The translations under genes and the position numbers were made by a program. From NCBI RefSeq assembly GCF_040438645.1, contig NZ_CP159253.1, positions 5,638,908 through 5,702,907 on the forward strand: a DNA stretch of 64,000 bases. The letters run 5' to 3'. How positions within the stretch are numbered: the stretch's first letter is position 1; each line of letters starts with the position of its first letter. Shown here one piece after another: positions 11,591 through 22,232 of this stretch. The notes under the pieces were generated by a model, which was not told where the DNA came from, did no database searches, and saw only the letters and a list, made by a program, of their open reading frames with translations. The stretch is from Mesorhizobium sp. WSM2240. Its GTDB lineage: Bacteria > Pseudomonadota > Alphaproteobacteria > Rhizobiales > Rhizobiaceae.

Positions 11591-13129
11591 CTACTCGCCA
11601 TGATCCGCGCCGACCTCGATGTGCCTCAGCATAATCACTGCTGCAACAGCGGCCGCCAGTGTAACCACCACGCTGATTGCCGCCGTCGTCTGCAGACCCT
11701 GAATGAAGGCGTAGCGCGCTGCCTCGATCAGCGGCCCGGCAAGGTCGGCGGCCAGACCCCTGGCAACTCCCACCGCGCCGCCCAGCGTGTCCCTGGCCGT
11801 CTCGACCAGTTCCGGCTCGACGCCGCCCGGCAGATCGTCGGCGGCCATGCGGCTGCGGTAGATGGCGGTTCCGACGCTGCCGAGCACCGCGATGCCGAGC
11901 GCGCCGCCGAATTCCGAGCCGGTCTCCGAAAGCGCGGCGGCCGAGCCCGCCCTTTCGGGCGGCGCTGCGCCGACGATCATGTCGGTCGCGAGCGTGATCA
12001 CCGGCGCCAGGCCCATCGAGAATATGATCGAGGCAGTGACAAGAACCGCCAGTCCATGGTCGCCGCCGATCTGCGTCATCACGCCGAAGCCCGCGGCCGC
12101 GGCGACAAGGCTGGCGCCCATCACATAGGCTGGGCGGACCCTGCGCAGGATTGCCGGCGTCGACATGGTGACGGCGATGAAGCCGATGGTCGACGGCAGC
12201 GACCAGAGGCCTGCCTGCAGCGGCGGCAGGCCGATGACCAGTTGCAGATACTGCGCCATGAACAGGAACGAGCCGAAGAATACGAAGAACACTGAAATGT
12301 TCACGCCGAGCGACGTGCTGAAGGCCGGGCTCCGGAAAAGCGCAAGGTCGATCAGCGGATCGGCGAGCTTCCGCTGACGGCGGAGGAAGACGAACCCGAG
12401 GACCAGTCCGGCCAGTATCGAAATAGCAGGCAGCCATCCGAAACCGTTCTCGGCCGTCTGCTTGAGGCCGAAGATCACTGCCAGCACTGCCACCAGCGAC
12501 AGCGCGGCGCTTAGGAGATCCAGCCGCCCGGCCTCCGGGTCGCGGTATTCAGGCAGCAGCATGGGGCCGAGTATCAAAAGCAGCACCATGACCGGCACGG
12601 CCACCAGGAACACCGAACCCCACCAGAAATATTGAAGCAGAATGCCGCCGACCAGCGGCCCGAGCGCCCCACCGACCGAAAAGCTGGTGATCCAGACGCT
12701 GATGGCCACGGTGCGCTGGCGCGGGTCAAGGAACATGTTGCGGATCAGCGACAATGTGGACGGCGCAAGCGTCGCGCCGGCCAAGCCGAGCATAGCCCGC
12801 GCCGCGATCAGCATTTCTGCGCTGGTGGAAAAGGCGGCGAGCACCGAGGCGAGGCCGAAGGCGACTGCGCCGATCAGGAGCAGCCGGCGTCGACCGATCC
12901 GGTCGCCCAGCGTGCCCATGGTGATCAGCGATCCGGCGATCATGAAGCCGTATATGTCGACGATCCAGAGCAGCTGCGAGGCGCTCGGCGCCAGATCCGC
13001 GCTGAGCTGCGGCACGGCGAGATTGAGGACGGTCAGGTCCATCGAATAGAGCATGCAGGGAAGCGCGATGATCGCGAGACCGATCCATTCGCGCCGCGTC
13101 GCCTGTGGTTCGGCTGCCAGAGCAGTCAT
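11591..13129 (-). CDS. MFS drug efflux transporter, DHA2 family (14 TM)
   Basis: From ATG 13129 the protein has 512 residues; GGAG seven bases upstream decides this start over a longer in-frame reading to 13375. It is very hydrophobic with about 14 membrane segments. The DHA2/QacA signatures are visible: LNLAVPQLSADL in TM1, and the loop motif GDRIGRRRLLL between TM2 and TM3. Relatives export lipophilic cations and antibiotics by proton antiport. It runs against its neighbours and splits the normally contiguous corC-lnt pair, which suggests a later insertion. No adjacent regulator gene is evident. Confidence 0.88.
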   Translation of the reverse strand: MTALAAEPQATRREWIGLAIIALPCMLYSMDLTVLNLAVPQLSADLAPSASQLLWIVDIYGFMIAGSLITMGTLGDRIGRRRLLLIGAVAFGLASVLAAFSTSAEMLIAARAMLGLAGATLAPSTLSLIRNMFLDPRQRTVAISVWITSFSVGGALGPLVGGILLQYFWWGSVFLVAVPVMVLLLILGPMLLPEYRDPEAGRLDLLSAALSLVAVLAVIFGLKQTAENGFGWLPAISILAGLVLGFVFLRRQRKLADPLIDLALFRSPAFSTSLGVNISVFFVFFGSFLFMAQYLQLVIGLPPLQAGLWSLPSTIGFIAVTMSTPAILRRVRPAYVMGASLVAAAAGFGVMTQIGGDHGLAVLVTASIIFSMGLAPVITLATDMIVGAAPPERAGSAAALSETGSEFGGALGIAVLGSVGTAIYRSRMAADDLPGGVEPELVETARDTLGGAVGVARGLAADLAGPLIEAARYAFIQGLQTTAAISVVVTLAAAVAAVIMLRHIEVGADHGE

Positions 13130-13469
13130 GACAAAACTCCATGCCCGTTTCGGGCGTTTGTGCTTCGGGTCGTACCGCTCGTTGCGGCGGCCCTCGTCTA
13201 TTGACGTTTGAGCGAGGCCCGAATCGACATGAGCGCGGAAATATCGACGTTCGTGAGCCCGGAAAGGATTCTTGCCGCGGCTGGCCTCGATCCGTGATCG
13301 GCACATTCGCACATCCCTGCTGACAGCCCGCTGGCAGGAGGCATGCCCTGGCGTCAGGCCGATGTGGCCGGACATGGGACACCGATCAGCCGGTCCACGC
13401 GCCGGGTTTGGAGCGAGGGCTTCGTCCTGTTAGAACGTGGCTGCGTGATTCTGGGACGAGGGGCTGTGC
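13130..13469. other. Intergenic region between divergent MFS gene and lnt
   Basis: These 340 bases separate two divergently transcribed genes and must hold both promoters. Short frames here have no start context or recognisable protein. I see no clear operator palindrome. Confidence 0.5.
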
Positions 13470-15059
13470 ATGGAGCGCCTGGCGGGGCGGATTATCTTGC
13501 TGTGGGGATGGCGCCGCGCGCTGACAGCGTTTCTCGCCGGCGCATTCGCCGTGCTTGCCCAGGCGCCCTACGATTTCTTCGCCGCCTGCTTCATTTCGTT
13601 CCCCGTATTGGTCTGGCTGCTCGACGGGGCTGCCGTTTCCGGCCCGGTGGGGCTGGTCAGGCGTCTGGCTCCGGCTTTCGCCATCGGCTGGTGGTTCGGC
13701 TTCGGCTATTTCCTTGGCGGTCTGTGGTGGATCGGCAACGCGCTTCTTGTCGAGGCCGAAGCCTTCGCCTGGGCGCTGCCGCTGGCGGTGGTCGGCATCC
13801 CCGTCATCATGGCTTTGTTCTACGGATTTGCCGCGGCGCTGGCTCGCCTGCTCTGGAGCAACAATATCGGTCGCATCGCGGCGCTGGCCCTCGGCTTCGG
13901 CGTGGCTGAATGGCTGCGCATGATCCTGTTCACCGGCTTTCCATGGGCCGCAATCGGCTATGCCGCCATGCCGGTGCCTCTGCTCATGCAAAGCGTTTCG
14001 GTGGTAGGCCTGATCGGCATGAACGCGCTTGCGGTATTCGTCTTTGCCATGCCGGCCTTGCTCGCCGGGGGCGGCGGCGCCCGCCTGGGCTTCGCGCTTG
14101 CCGCGCTGATAATCGCCGCCCACATCATGCTCGGCTATGTCCGGCTTTCGACGCCGCCGGGACCTCCCGAGCGCACGCTGACGGTGCGCATCGTGCAGCC
14201 GTCTGTCGCCATGACGGAAAAATGGGACGCCGCCGTTGCTGACCGGGTCTTCGGATCGATTGTCGGATTGAGCGGCGCGCCGGCGGCGGCCGGCGAGGCG
14301 AAGCCGCAGTTCATCCTGTGGCCCGAAACCTCGGTGCCGTTCCTGTTCACAGACAGGCCCGACGCCTTGGCAGCGCTGGGCGAGATGCTGTCGGACGGTC
14401 AGATCCTGATCGCCGGCGCTGTGCGTTCCGAGGGGGCCGGCGGCAAGGAAGGCACGCGCTACTACAATTCCGTCGTGGCGATCGACGATAGCGGCGAGAT
14501 CGTTGATGCCATCGACAAAATTCATCTCGTCCCGTTCGGAGAATACCTGCCCTTTGCGGACTGGCTGGGCAGGCTCGGACTGGAAAAGCTTGTCACCGGC
14601 CCGATGGACTTCACCGCCGGCAGCAAGAGGCATTCGATCGTCTTGCCCGGCGGCATCCGCGCACTTCCGTTTATTTGCTACGAAATAATCTTCCCCGACC
14701 TGGTGGCAGTTGACGTTGCGTCAACTGATATTATTGTGAATGTCACAAACGATGCGTGGTTTGGCGACACGCCCGGCCCGTATCAGCATTTCCGGCAGGC
14801 TCAGGTCCGTGCCGTGGAGACAGGGCTACCGCTCGTGCGCGCCGCCAATACGGGGATTTCGGGCGTCATCGACGAGCGGGGCAGTGTGGTCGATGCCTTG
14901 GCGGTCGATGCGCGGGGGGTAATAGACGTGACCATCCCGTTCCGGTCCCCTGACACAATGACCCGTCTTCCCTCCCGCTTTATTGGTGTCGGAATTTTGT
15001 TTGGTTTCGCGGCGTTGGCCCTTGGAATGAAACTTCGGCAGAAGCTCCGTTCGAATTGA
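13470..15059 (+). CDS. lnt: Apolipoprotein N-acyltransferase Lnt
   Basis: This 529-residue inner-membrane enzyme performs the third step of lipoprotein maturation, N-acylating the lipid-modified Cys. The first 220 residues or so carry several membrane helices. The periplasmic CN-hydrolase domain follows with the Glu-Lys-Cys triad visible: LWPETSVPF (Glu), [15 protein letters not shown] (Lys) and [12 protein letters not shown] (Cys). A last membrane helix lies at the C-terminus. It is followed by an Xre regulator and metK, the usual rhizobial order. Confidence 0.95.
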   Translation: MERLAGRIILLWGWRRALTAFLAGAFAVLAQAPYDFFAACFISFPVLVWLLDGAAVSGPVGLVRRLAPAFAIGWWFGFGYFLGGLWWIGNALLVEAEAFAWALPLAVVGIPVIMALFYGFAAALARLLWSNNIGRIAALALGFGVAEWLRMILFTGFPWAAIGYAAMPVPLLMQSVSVVGLIGMNALAVFVFAMPALLAGGGGARLGFALAALIIAAHIMLGYVRLSTPPGPPERTLTVRIVQPSVAMTEKWDAAVADRVFGSIVGLSGAPAAAGEAKPQFILWPETSVPFLFTDRPDALAALGEMLSDGQILIAGAVRSEGAGGKEGTRYYNSVVAIDDSGEIVDAIDKIHLVPFGEYLPFADWLGRLGLEKLVTGPMDFTAGSKRHSIVLPGGIRALPFICYEIIFPDLVAVDVASTDIIVNVTNDAWFGDTPGPYQHFRQAQVRAVETGLPLVRAANTGISGVIDERGSVVDALAVDARGVIDVTIPFRSPDTMTRLPSRFIGVGILFGFAALALGMKLRQKLRSN

Positions 15060-15181
15060 CAGAACGTATATTAGAAACTCATACTGTAAGTGTCGCATTT
15101 GCCCGTCGACGGTCATCTGAACGGGAATTCCCGGCGCCAGCGACTCGAAAAATTCGTTAGCCGGGAGACGGCGAGGAAGAA

Positions 15182-15601
15182 ATGGACAAGGAAAATAAGA
15201 AAAAGCCGAACCCGACCGATATTCACGTCGGAAGCAGAATCCGCCTCCGCCGAAACATGCTGGGTATGAGCCAGGAAAAGCTCGGTGAAAGTCTTGGCAT
15301 AACTTTTCAGCAGATCCAGAAATACGAAAAGGGCACCAACCGCGTCGGCGCCAGTCGCCTGCAGGCGATCTCCAACATACTGGGCGTCCCGGTTTCTTTC
15401 CTGTTCGAGGATGCGCCCGGCCAGCCTGCCACGGCCGGCAAGGGCTTCGCCGAAGACCAGTCGGCGGGTTTCACTCTGGATTTCTGCAGCAGCACCGAGG
15501 GTCTGCAGCTGAACAGGGCGTTCGTGAAGATCCAGGATCCGAAGGTACGGCGCAAGGTCATAGACCTGGTCAAGGTGCTCGGCGCCGACGACGCCGAATA
15601 G
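15182..15601 (+). CDS. Xre/Cro-type helix-turn-helix transcriptional regulator
   Basis: The 139 residues carry an N-terminal HTH_3 domain (about 15-70) with the typical LRRNMLGMSQEKLGESLGIT and FQQIQKYEKG recognition helices. A C-terminal tail of about 60 residues has no known domain. GAGGAAG lies a few bases before the ATG. The same type of regulator is repeatedly found just upstream of metK in rhizobia, so a link to methionine/SAM metabolism is possible but unproven. It resembles the conserved chromosomal Xre family rather than a phage repressor. Confidence 0.88.
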   Translation: MDKENKKKPNPTDIHVGSRIRLRRNMLGMSQEKLGESLGITFQQIQKYEKGTNRVGASRLQAISNILGVPVSFLFEDAPGQPATAGKGFAEDQSAGFTLDFCSSTEGLQLNRAFVKIQDPKVRRKVIDLVKVLGADDAE

Positions 15602-15699
15602 ACGCCAAAGCTCCGGCCGCAGCCGTCGCTGCGAAGCGTCGCTGGAGGCCACAGCGCGCGATAGCGGAAGCCAATGCGATATTTGAGGCAAGCTGTGTC

Positions 15700-15728
15700 T
15701 TGACGACGGGCATGCCGCTTCGTTAACA
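15700..15728 (+). promoter_or_regulatory. Candidate housekeeping promoter for metK
   Basis: TTGACG at 15700-15705 and TTAACA at 15723-15728 are separated by 17 bases, matching a sigma-70-type spacing, about 57 bases before the metK GTG. The -10 match is modest. No transcription start evidence is available. Confidence 0.35.
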
Positions 15729-15784
15729 CCTGTCCCGCCTATGTTCGGCATTCTGCCGATCAAAGACTTCGAGAGGGGACACCC

Positions 15785-17065
<1,281 letters not shown>

Positions 17066-17070
17066 CCCCA

Positions 17071-17769
17071 ATGGCGAGCGAGCGCCGCGAACGGTCGACG
17101 GAGGCCTTCTTCGGGCGCCGCCACGGCAAGGCGATCCGGCCGCTCCAGGCTTCGGCCCTGGCGGCCGGTCTTGAAAAGTACCGGATAGATATCGAACAGC
17201 CGGACCCGGGCGACCTTCGCCGGCTGTTTCCGGTCAAGGTGTCGAAGCTGCGGCTCGAAATCGGCTTCGGCGGTGGCGAGCATCTGCGCCATGCCGCCGC
17301 GGCCGAGCCCGACACCGGCTTCATAGGTGTCGAGCCCTTCGTCAACGGCCTGGCCAAGATGATGGTGGCGCTGGACCGGCAGCCGCTCGCCAATCTGCGC
17401 ATTTACGACGACGATGCGACCCGGGTGCTCGACTGGCTCCCGCCGGCCTCGCTCGACGGCATAGACCTCTTCTATCCCGATCCGTGGCCGAAGCGGCGGC
17501 ACTGGAAGCGCCGCTTCGTCAGTCCGACCAATCTTGACCGCTTCGCCCGCGTGCTCAAACCGGGCGGAAAATTCCGTTTCGCTTCCGACATCGACCATTA
17601 CATCAATTGGACGCTGCTGCATTGCCGGGCGCATGGCGCGTTCGAATGGCAGGCGCGCGACGCCGATGACTGGCGCCGGCCTTACGAGACCTGGGTGCGC
17701 ACCAGATACGAGGCGAAGGCCATTCGCGAAAACCGCATCCCGGCCTATCTGACATTCGTCAGGACGTAG
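17071..17769 (+). CDS. trmB: tRNA (guanine-N7-)-methyltransferase TrmB
   Basis: This 232-residue SAM-dependent enzyme makes m7G46 in tRNA. The SAM-binding strand [15 protein letters not shown] lies near residue 66. The family motif [18 protein letters not shown] lies near residue 132. The C-terminal part ([19 protein letters not shown]) matches the conserved TrmB tail. It starts five bases after metK and is probably cotranscribed with it, which would place a SAM consumer directly behind the SAM maker. Confidence 0.95.
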   Translation: MASERRERSTEAFFGRRHGKAIRPLQASALAAGLEKYRIDIEQPDPGDLRRLFPVKVSKLRLEIGFGGGEHLRHAAAAEPDTGFIGVEPFVNGLAKMMVALDRQPLANLRIYDDDATRVLDWLPPASLDGIDLFYPDPWPKRRHWKRRFVSPTNLDRFARVLKPGGKFRFASDIDHYINWTLLHCRAHGAFEWQARDADDWRRPYETWVRTRYEAKAIRENRIPAYLTFVRT

Positions 17770-17817
17770 GACGCTCGTCAGGGTTGACGCCGGCTATCCG
17801 GTCAATCCGAGAACCGC

Positions 17818-18348
17818 CTACCCGACCATCCGGCTAGGCGGGCGTTCCTTGGCCAATTTCTTGAACTTCTTCACGACCATATCGCGCTTCAGCTTGGAAA
17901 TATGGTCGATGAACAGCACGCCGTTGAGATGGTCGATCTCGTGCTGCAGACAGGTTGCCAGAAGGCCCTCGGCCTCCGTCTCCTGAAGCTTGCCGTCGCG
18001 GTCGAGATATTTCACGCGCACGGTCGCCGGCCGCTCCACCTCGGCATAATAATCCGGGATCGACAGGCAGCCTTCCTCATAGACCGAACGCTCTTCGCCG
18101 CTAGCGACAATCTCCGGATTGATGAAAACCTGCGGCGCAGGCTTCTCGTCTTCCTTAGCGAGATCGATGACCAGCATTCTGAGCGGCTCGCCGACCTGGA
18201 TCGCCGCCAGTCCAATGCCCGGCGCGTCATACATGGTTTCCAGCATATCGTCGGCCAGCTTGAGCAGCGGCGCGTCGACTTGGCTGACGGGCTTTGAAAC
18301 CTGGCGGAGGACTGGGTCGGGAAGGATGATGAGAGGCTTGATCGACAT
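17818..18348 (-). CDS. def: Peptide deformylase
   Basis: This removes the N-formyl group from nascent proteins. The 176 residues from ATG 18348 contain all three PDF motifs: [10 protein letters not shown] (motif I), EEGCLSIP (motif II, metal-binding Cys) and [12 protein letters not shown] (motif III, two metal-binding His and the catalytic Glu). A GTG at 18357 in frame is an alternative start. No fmt gene is seen next to it. It is transcribed divergently from rmuC and convergently with trmB. Confidence 0.96.
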   Translation of the reverse strand: MSIKPLIILPDPVLRQVSKPVSQVDAPLLKLADDMLETMYDAPGIGLAAIQVGEPLRMLVIDLAKEDEKPAPQVFINPEIVASGEERSVYEEGCLSIPDYYAEVERPATVRVKYLDRDGKLQETEAEGLLATCLQHEIDHLNGVLFIDHISKLKRDMVVKKFKKLAKERPPSRMVG

Positions 18349-18446
18349 CGTGTTCACGTAATCGCTCGCCTTAATTCAGTCAACCGCGACCGATGTGCAA
18401 ATGTTCATGTTTTGATCTATCGCCGAATCGCGTATCGTACGCGGGC

Positions 18447-19706
18447 ATGAACGAACTCAGCTCAATACTCTCGGCCCCCGTTGCGCAGCTTGGCGCATCC
18501 ACCGTCACGCTCGGCCAGCTGCTCGCTGTCGCCGCCACGCTGTTCCTTGTCCTGCTGGTGGCGCTGATCGCGGCGCTCTGGCGCGCGGCGAATGCGCGTG
18601 CGGCGGCCGCGGCCGAAGCCGCGGACCACGCCCGCGATGCCGAAGCGCGCATGGCCGGCATATTGCAGGCGCAGGCCGAAATGCAGGGCCGGCTCGGCGC
18701 GGTCGCCGAAGTGTTCGGCGCGAGACAGGCCGAGCTCACCCAGTCGATCGGCCAGCGCCTCGACGCCATGACCGGCCGCATCGGCCAGACCATGACCGAG
18801 CAGACCAGGTCGACGCATGAGAGCCTGGCGAAACTGCAGGAGCGGCTGGCGGTCATCGACACCGCGCAGGGCAACATCCAGTCGCTCGCCGGCCAGGTCG
18901 TGCAGCTTCAGGCGATCCTCTCCAACAAGCAGACGCGCGGCGCCTTCGGCCAGTCGCGCATGGAAGCGATCGTTGCCGACGGCCTGCCGCACGGCGCCTA
19001 CGAGTTCCAGGCGACGCTTTCCAACGGCAACCGGCCGGACTGCGTCGTGAAAATGCCGAACGATGCGCCGTCCCTGGTCATCGATGCGAAATTCCCGCTG
19101 GAAGCTTGGAACGCCATCCGCGCAGCCGCCGACAGCGAAGGTTCCGAGGCGCAGAAATATGCCGCCCAGGCGTTCAGGCGCGATCTCGAAGTGCACATCA
19201 AGGCAATTTCGGAAAAGTACCTGATAAATGGCGAGACGCAGGACACCGCCTTCCTGTTCGTGCCGTCGGAATCGATCTTCGCCGAGATCCACGAGAACTT
19301 CGAATCGATCGTGCATCGCGCGCATCGCGCCCGCATCGTGATCGTCTCGCCGTCGCTGCTGATGCTGTCGATCCAGGTCATTCAGGCGATCCTCAAGGAC
19401 GCCTCGATGCGCGAGCAGGCGCATCTGATCCAGGGCGAGGTCATCCGCCTGATGGAAGACGTCTCGCGCCTCGACGAACGCGTGCGTAAGCTGCAGACGC
19501 ATTTCGGCCAGGCCTCGAAGGACATAGACGACATTCTGGTCTCGTCCTCGAAGGTGACCAAGCGCGGCCAGAAGATCGAGGCGCTGGAATTCGGGACGCC
19601 TGGCGCGGAGACCGCGGAAGTTGTCGCCGCACCGGTCAAGGCGCGGAGCGCCGATTCAAGGACCGGTCAGCTCAGGTTGCGGGTGGTCGACGAAGCGGAC
19701 GCCTGA
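18447..19706 (+). CDS. rmuC: RmuC family DNA recombination protein
   Basis: From ATG 18447 the protein has 419 residues. An N-terminal membrane helix (about 20-45) precedes an Ala/Glu/Gln-rich coiled coil, then the RmuC nuclease-like domain (about 165-370) with PDCVVKMPN, LVIDAKFPLEAW and FLFVPSESIFAEI. E. coli RmuC limits inversion at short repeats; the fold resembles restriction-type nucleases. It is divergent from def. Confidence 0.92.
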   Translation: MNELSSILSAPVAQLGASTVTLGQLLAVAATLFLVLLVALIAALWRAANARAAAAAEAADHARDAEARMAGILQAQAEMQGRLGAVAEVFGARQAELTQSIGQRLDAMTGRIGQTMTEQTRSTHESLAKLQERLAVIDTAQGNIQSLAGQVVQLQAILSNKQTRGAFGQSRMEAIVADGLPHGAYEFQATLSNGNRPDCVVKMPNDAPSLVIDAKFPLEAWNAIRAAADSEGSEAQKYAAQAFRRDLEVHIKAISEKYLINGETQDTAFLFVPSESIFAEIHENFESIVHRAHRARIVIVSPSLLMLSIQVIQAILKDASMREQAHLIQGEVIRLMEDVSRLDERVRKLQTHFGQASKDIDDILVSSSKVTKRGQKIEALEFGTPGAETAEVVAAPVKARSADSRTGQLRLRVVDEADA

Positions 19707-19795
19707 ACGCAGGCCGTCGTGGCGCTTCGAGCGCTCTTGCCCTTGCCCCGATTCTCTTGTTTCACTCATCTGCCAGCCAGCCGGAGGAGCGAATC

Positions 19796-19924
19796 ATGGC
19801 CAAGGGTCAATTGCGCAGCAACAAGGAAGCCAGGAAACCGAAAAAGGACGCCAAGAAGCCGGCGCCCGCGCCAGCGCTCAAGGCGGCGCCGGTTCCCGCA
19901 GCCAAGCTGAAGGACAAGAAATAG
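19796..19924 (+). CDS. 42-residue Lys/Ala/Pro-rich small protein
   Basis: A short frame of 42 residues begins at ATG 19796 behind a strong ribosome binding site (GGAGGAG at about 19782). The N-terminus MAKGQLRSNKEARKPKKD is very basic, and an Ala/Pro-rich middle leads to the C-terminus KLKDKK. It is followed by a strong hairpin at 19940. Small basic proteins beginning in this way recur in rhizobial genomes as unnamed hypotheticals; nucleic acid binding is only a guess from the charge. Confidence 0.65.
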   Translation: MAKGQLRSNKEARKPKKDAKKPAPAPALKAAPVPAAKLKDKK

Positions 19925-19939
19925 CCTTCGGAAGAACCG

Positions 19940-19983
19940 ATGAAGGCGGCCGGCGCCTATATCCCGCCGGCCGCCTTCATTTG
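19940..19983 (+). terminator. Strong hairpin after the small basic protein gene
   Basis: Arms ATGAAGGCGGCCGGCG (19940-19955) and CGCCGGCCGCCTTCAT (19965-19980) are a perfect 16-base inverted repeat around a 9-base loop, followed by only a short T run. It is probably the transcript end of the small gene and insulates the downstream riboswitch. Confidence 0.6.
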
Positions 19984-20055
19984 AGCGCTGCGCGTCCTTC
20001 GAAAAAGCTCCGGTTTTCGGAGAAATGAGTTTGAGATGCCAGAATTCCCTCTGGC

Positions 20056-20101
20056 GGTGCCGGGACGACCCTGCACCTTGCGACACGGTCGGGACGGCCC
20101 G
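20056..20101 (+). ncRNA. Guanidine-II (mini-ykkC) riboswitch
   Basis: Two short hairpins with the diagnostic ACGR tetraloops stand in tandem. The first is GGG-ACGA-CCC at 20062-20071, extended by GGTGC (20056-20060) pairing with GCACC (20073-20077). The second is CGGG-ACGG-CCCG at 20090-20101. This is the consensus of the mini-ykkC class, which binds guanidinium with one ligand per hairpin. It lies 20 bases before the start of a Gdx/SugE exporter, the classical target. In this class ligand binding exposes the ribosome binding site; here GAGGCCGG precedes the ATG. Confidence 0.85.
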
Positions 20102-20121
20102 CCGAATCCACGAGGCCGGAC

Positions 20122-20436
20122 ATGGCTTGGACTTATCTTTTCTTCGCGGGACTGTTTGAAATCGGTTGGGCTATCGGCCTGAAATATACCGACGGCTTCA
20201 CCCGCCTCACGCCGACGCTGCTGACCGTCGCCAGCATGGTCATCAGCCTCGGCCTGCTCGGGCTTGCCCTCAAGACGCTGCCGGTCGGCACCGCCTATGC
20301 GGTCTGGACCGGCATAGGCACGGTCGGCACCGCTGTGCTCGGCATCTACCTGCTCGGCGAGCCGGCCACCGTCATCAGGCTGGTCTGCATCGGGCTGATC
20401 GTGGCAGGCATTGTCGGCCTCAAGCTGGTCGCCTGA
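20122..20436 (+). CDS. sugE: SMR family guanidinium exporter (Gdx/SugE)
   Basis: The 104 residues form four membrane helices, the standard size of small multidrug resistance proteins. The essential Glu is at position 13 in [18 protein letters not shown], a context typical of the Gdx (SugE) branch rather than EmrE. Gdx proteins export guanidinium in exchange for protons. The upstream guanidine-II riboswitch independently supports the substrate. No paired second SMR subunit is present, so a homodimer with dual topology is expected. Confidence 0.93.
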   Translation: MAWTYLFFAGLFEIGWAIGLKYTDGFTRLTPTLLTVASMVISLGLLGLALKTLPVGTAYAVWTGIGTVGTAVLGIYLLGEPATVIRLVCIGLIVAGIVGLKLVA

Positions 20437-20448
20437 AGCCGTCGAGTA

Positions 20449-20856
20449 CTAGCCGAACCGCTTGCGCTGCTTGCGCGCCGCATAACGCGCGTCGCGCTTG
20501 GCCTTGCGCTCGGCCTCGTCCGCTAGAAGGCGAGCGATACGCTCGGTTTCTTCCGCTTCCTTGGCCTTGGCCTCGGCGGCAGCAGCTTCCTCGGCGGCAA
20601 TGCGTGCTGCTTCAGCCGCCGCTTCGCGCTCGGCGCGCTCGACCGCTTCACGGGCCAGCTTTTCCTGCCTCAGCTTTTCCTTCTCCGCAGCCCGCTTCTC
20701 GCGCGCCTCGAGGATCGCCTTGCGCTCGGCCTGCTTGGCCAAGACCTGGGGGTCGTTCGGGTCGGGCTTTGCCTTGAACCGCTCCAGCAGCGCCTTTTTC
20801 GCCTCGTTTGCCGCGTTGCGCCGCTCGAAAATGTCTTTCTCTCTGTAGATAGCCAA
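20449..20856 (-). CDS. DUF6481-type Ala/Glu/Lys-rich coiled-coil protein
   Basis: The 135 residues are highly charged and predicted almost entirely helical. A conserved N-terminus, MAIYREKDIFERRNAANEAK, leads into a long Ala/Glu/Arg-rich coiled coil and ends in a basic tail, ARYAARKQRKRFG. The N-terminal motif matches what I recall of the DUF6481 family in alphaproteobacteria; the function is unknown. It is convergent with sugE, with a 12-base gap. Confidence 0.75.
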   Translation of the reverse strand: MAIYREKDIFERRNAANEAKKALLERFKAKPDPNDPQVLAKQAERKAILEAREKRAAEKEKLRQEKLAREAVERAEREAAAEAARIAAEEAAAAEAKAKEAEETERIARLLADEAERKAKRDARYAARKQRKRFG

Positions 20857-21074
20857 TGTCCGCCTTCAATTCTTGTCGTCGATTGCGCCGCTTACATACG
20901 CGCGATAGCCGAGAGTTCAAGCGTCAAATGGGAATGCCTGCCATGAAATCGCCCGCTATGTTGCCGCAGGGGAACGCTTTTGCGGCATACCCGAAATGGA
21001 CTGTTCACCGGATGGGCACTGGCGGCAGGCCCGCCGTGCAGCTACCTGTGCGGGCGATATAGCGAGGAGAATCC

Positions 21075-22130
21075 ATGGAACTCGGCCTCTACACCTTCGC
21101 CGACGTCAGCCTCGACAAGGGGCCCGGCGCGATCACCCCGCACCAGCGCCTGCGCAACCTCATCGAGGAGATCGAACTGGCCGACCAGGTCGGGCTCGAT
21201 GTGTTCGGCCTCGGCGAGCACCACCGGCCCGACTACGCCGCTTCGGCCCCGGTCGTGGCGCTTGCCGCCGCTGCCGAGCGCACAAAGCGCATCCGGCTGA
21301 CCAGTGCCGTTACCGTGCTCTCCTCGGACGATCCGGTGCGCGTCTTCCAGCAATTCTCGATGCTCGATCTCCTGTCAGGCGGTCGCGCCGAGATCATGGC
21401 CGGGCGCGGCTCGTTCATCGAATCGTTCCCGCTGTTCGGCTACGACCTGAACGACTACGACACGCTGTTTGCCGAGAAGCTCGAACTGCTGCTCAAGCTG
21501 CGCGAAAGCGAACACATATCGTGGTCGGGCGGCAAGCATACGCCGAGAATCGAGGGTCGCGGCGCCTATCCGCGCCCGCTCCAGGACAAGCTGCCGATCT
21601 GGATCGCGGTCGGCGGCACGCCCAATTCGGTCGCCCGCGCCGGCGTACTCGGCCTGCCGCTGGCGCTCGCCATCATCGGCGGCGAGCCGGCGCGTTTCGC
21701 GCCGCTCTTCGATCTCTACCGGCAGGCTGCCGGCCGCGCCGGCCATGATCCGGCAACGCTCGCCACCAGCATCAATGTGCACGGCTTCATCGCCGAAACC
21801 ACCGAACAGGCGGCCGACGACTTCTATCTCCCACAGGCCGAAGTGATGAACCGTATCGGCCGCGAGCGTGGCTGGGGCCCGACGTCGAGAGCGCATTTCG
21901 ACCAGTCGCGCGGCCCGCGCGGCGCGCTCTTCGTCGGAAATCCGGAAGAGGTCGCCGAAAAGATCGTGGCCCACCATCGCATCTTCGGGAACGACCGTTT
22001 TCTGCTGCAGATGGCGATCGGCATGATGCCGCACGCCAAGCTGATGAAGGCGATCGAGCTTTACGGCACGAAGGTCGCTCCGATCGTGCGCAAGGAAACC
22101 GCCAAAGCCCCGGCCGTCGCCGCGCCCTGA
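21075..22130 (+). CDS. LLM class flavin-dependent oxidoreductase
   Basis: The 351 residues adopt the bacterial luciferase-like TIM barrel. Features are [16 protein letters not shown] at the start, the [14 protein letters not shown] stretch near residue 55, and [15 protein letters not shown], typical of FMN-dependent monooxygenases of the Atu2307-like subgroup. GAGGAGA precedes the ATG. Such enzymes oxidise organic substrates with reduced FMN and oxygen; the substrate is unknown here. A flavin reductase partner is not adjacent. Confidence 0.87.
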   Translation: MELGLYTFADVSLDKGPGAITPHQRLRNLIEEIELADQVGLDVFGLGEHHRPDYAASAPVVALAAAAERTKRIRLTSAVTVLSSDDPVRVFQQFSMLDLLSGGRAEIMAGRGSFIESFPLFGYDLNDYDTLFAEKLELLLKLRESEHISWSGGKHTPRIEGRGAYPRPLQDKLPIWIAVGGTPNSVARAGVLGLPLALAIIGGEPARFAPLFDLYRQAAGRAGHDPATLATSINVHGFIAETTEQAADDFYLPQAEVMNRIGRERGWGPTSRAHFDQSRGPRGALFVGNPEEVAEKIVAHHRIFGNDRFLLQMAIGMMPHAKLMKAIELYGTKVAPIVRKETAKAPAVAAP

Positions 22131-22232
22131 TCGAGCCCGGCGGAACTTCGGCGCGGCATGCGCATTGTTGCGCGTAAAGGATTTTTCGCGCCGGCACCCG
22201 CCGGATGAGCGAAGATCGGGGGAACTCGAGCC

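Noticed and set aside
13141..13323. 60-codon frame in the MFS-lnt intergenic region
   Set aside because: It has no ribosome binding site and covers the divergent promoter region.
13386..14633. Long minus-strand frame of 415 codons opposite lnt
   Set aside because: It lies antisense to lnt, whose catalytic motifs are intact. The translation is Arg/Gln-rich low-quality sequence, typical of a GC-rich shadow frame.
15602..15784. Possible SAM riboswitch in the metK leader (GATATTTGAGGCAAGC stretch)
   Set aside because: It shares only a few bases with the SAM-II core; the P1 helix and the downstream pseudoknot half cannot be formed convincingly.
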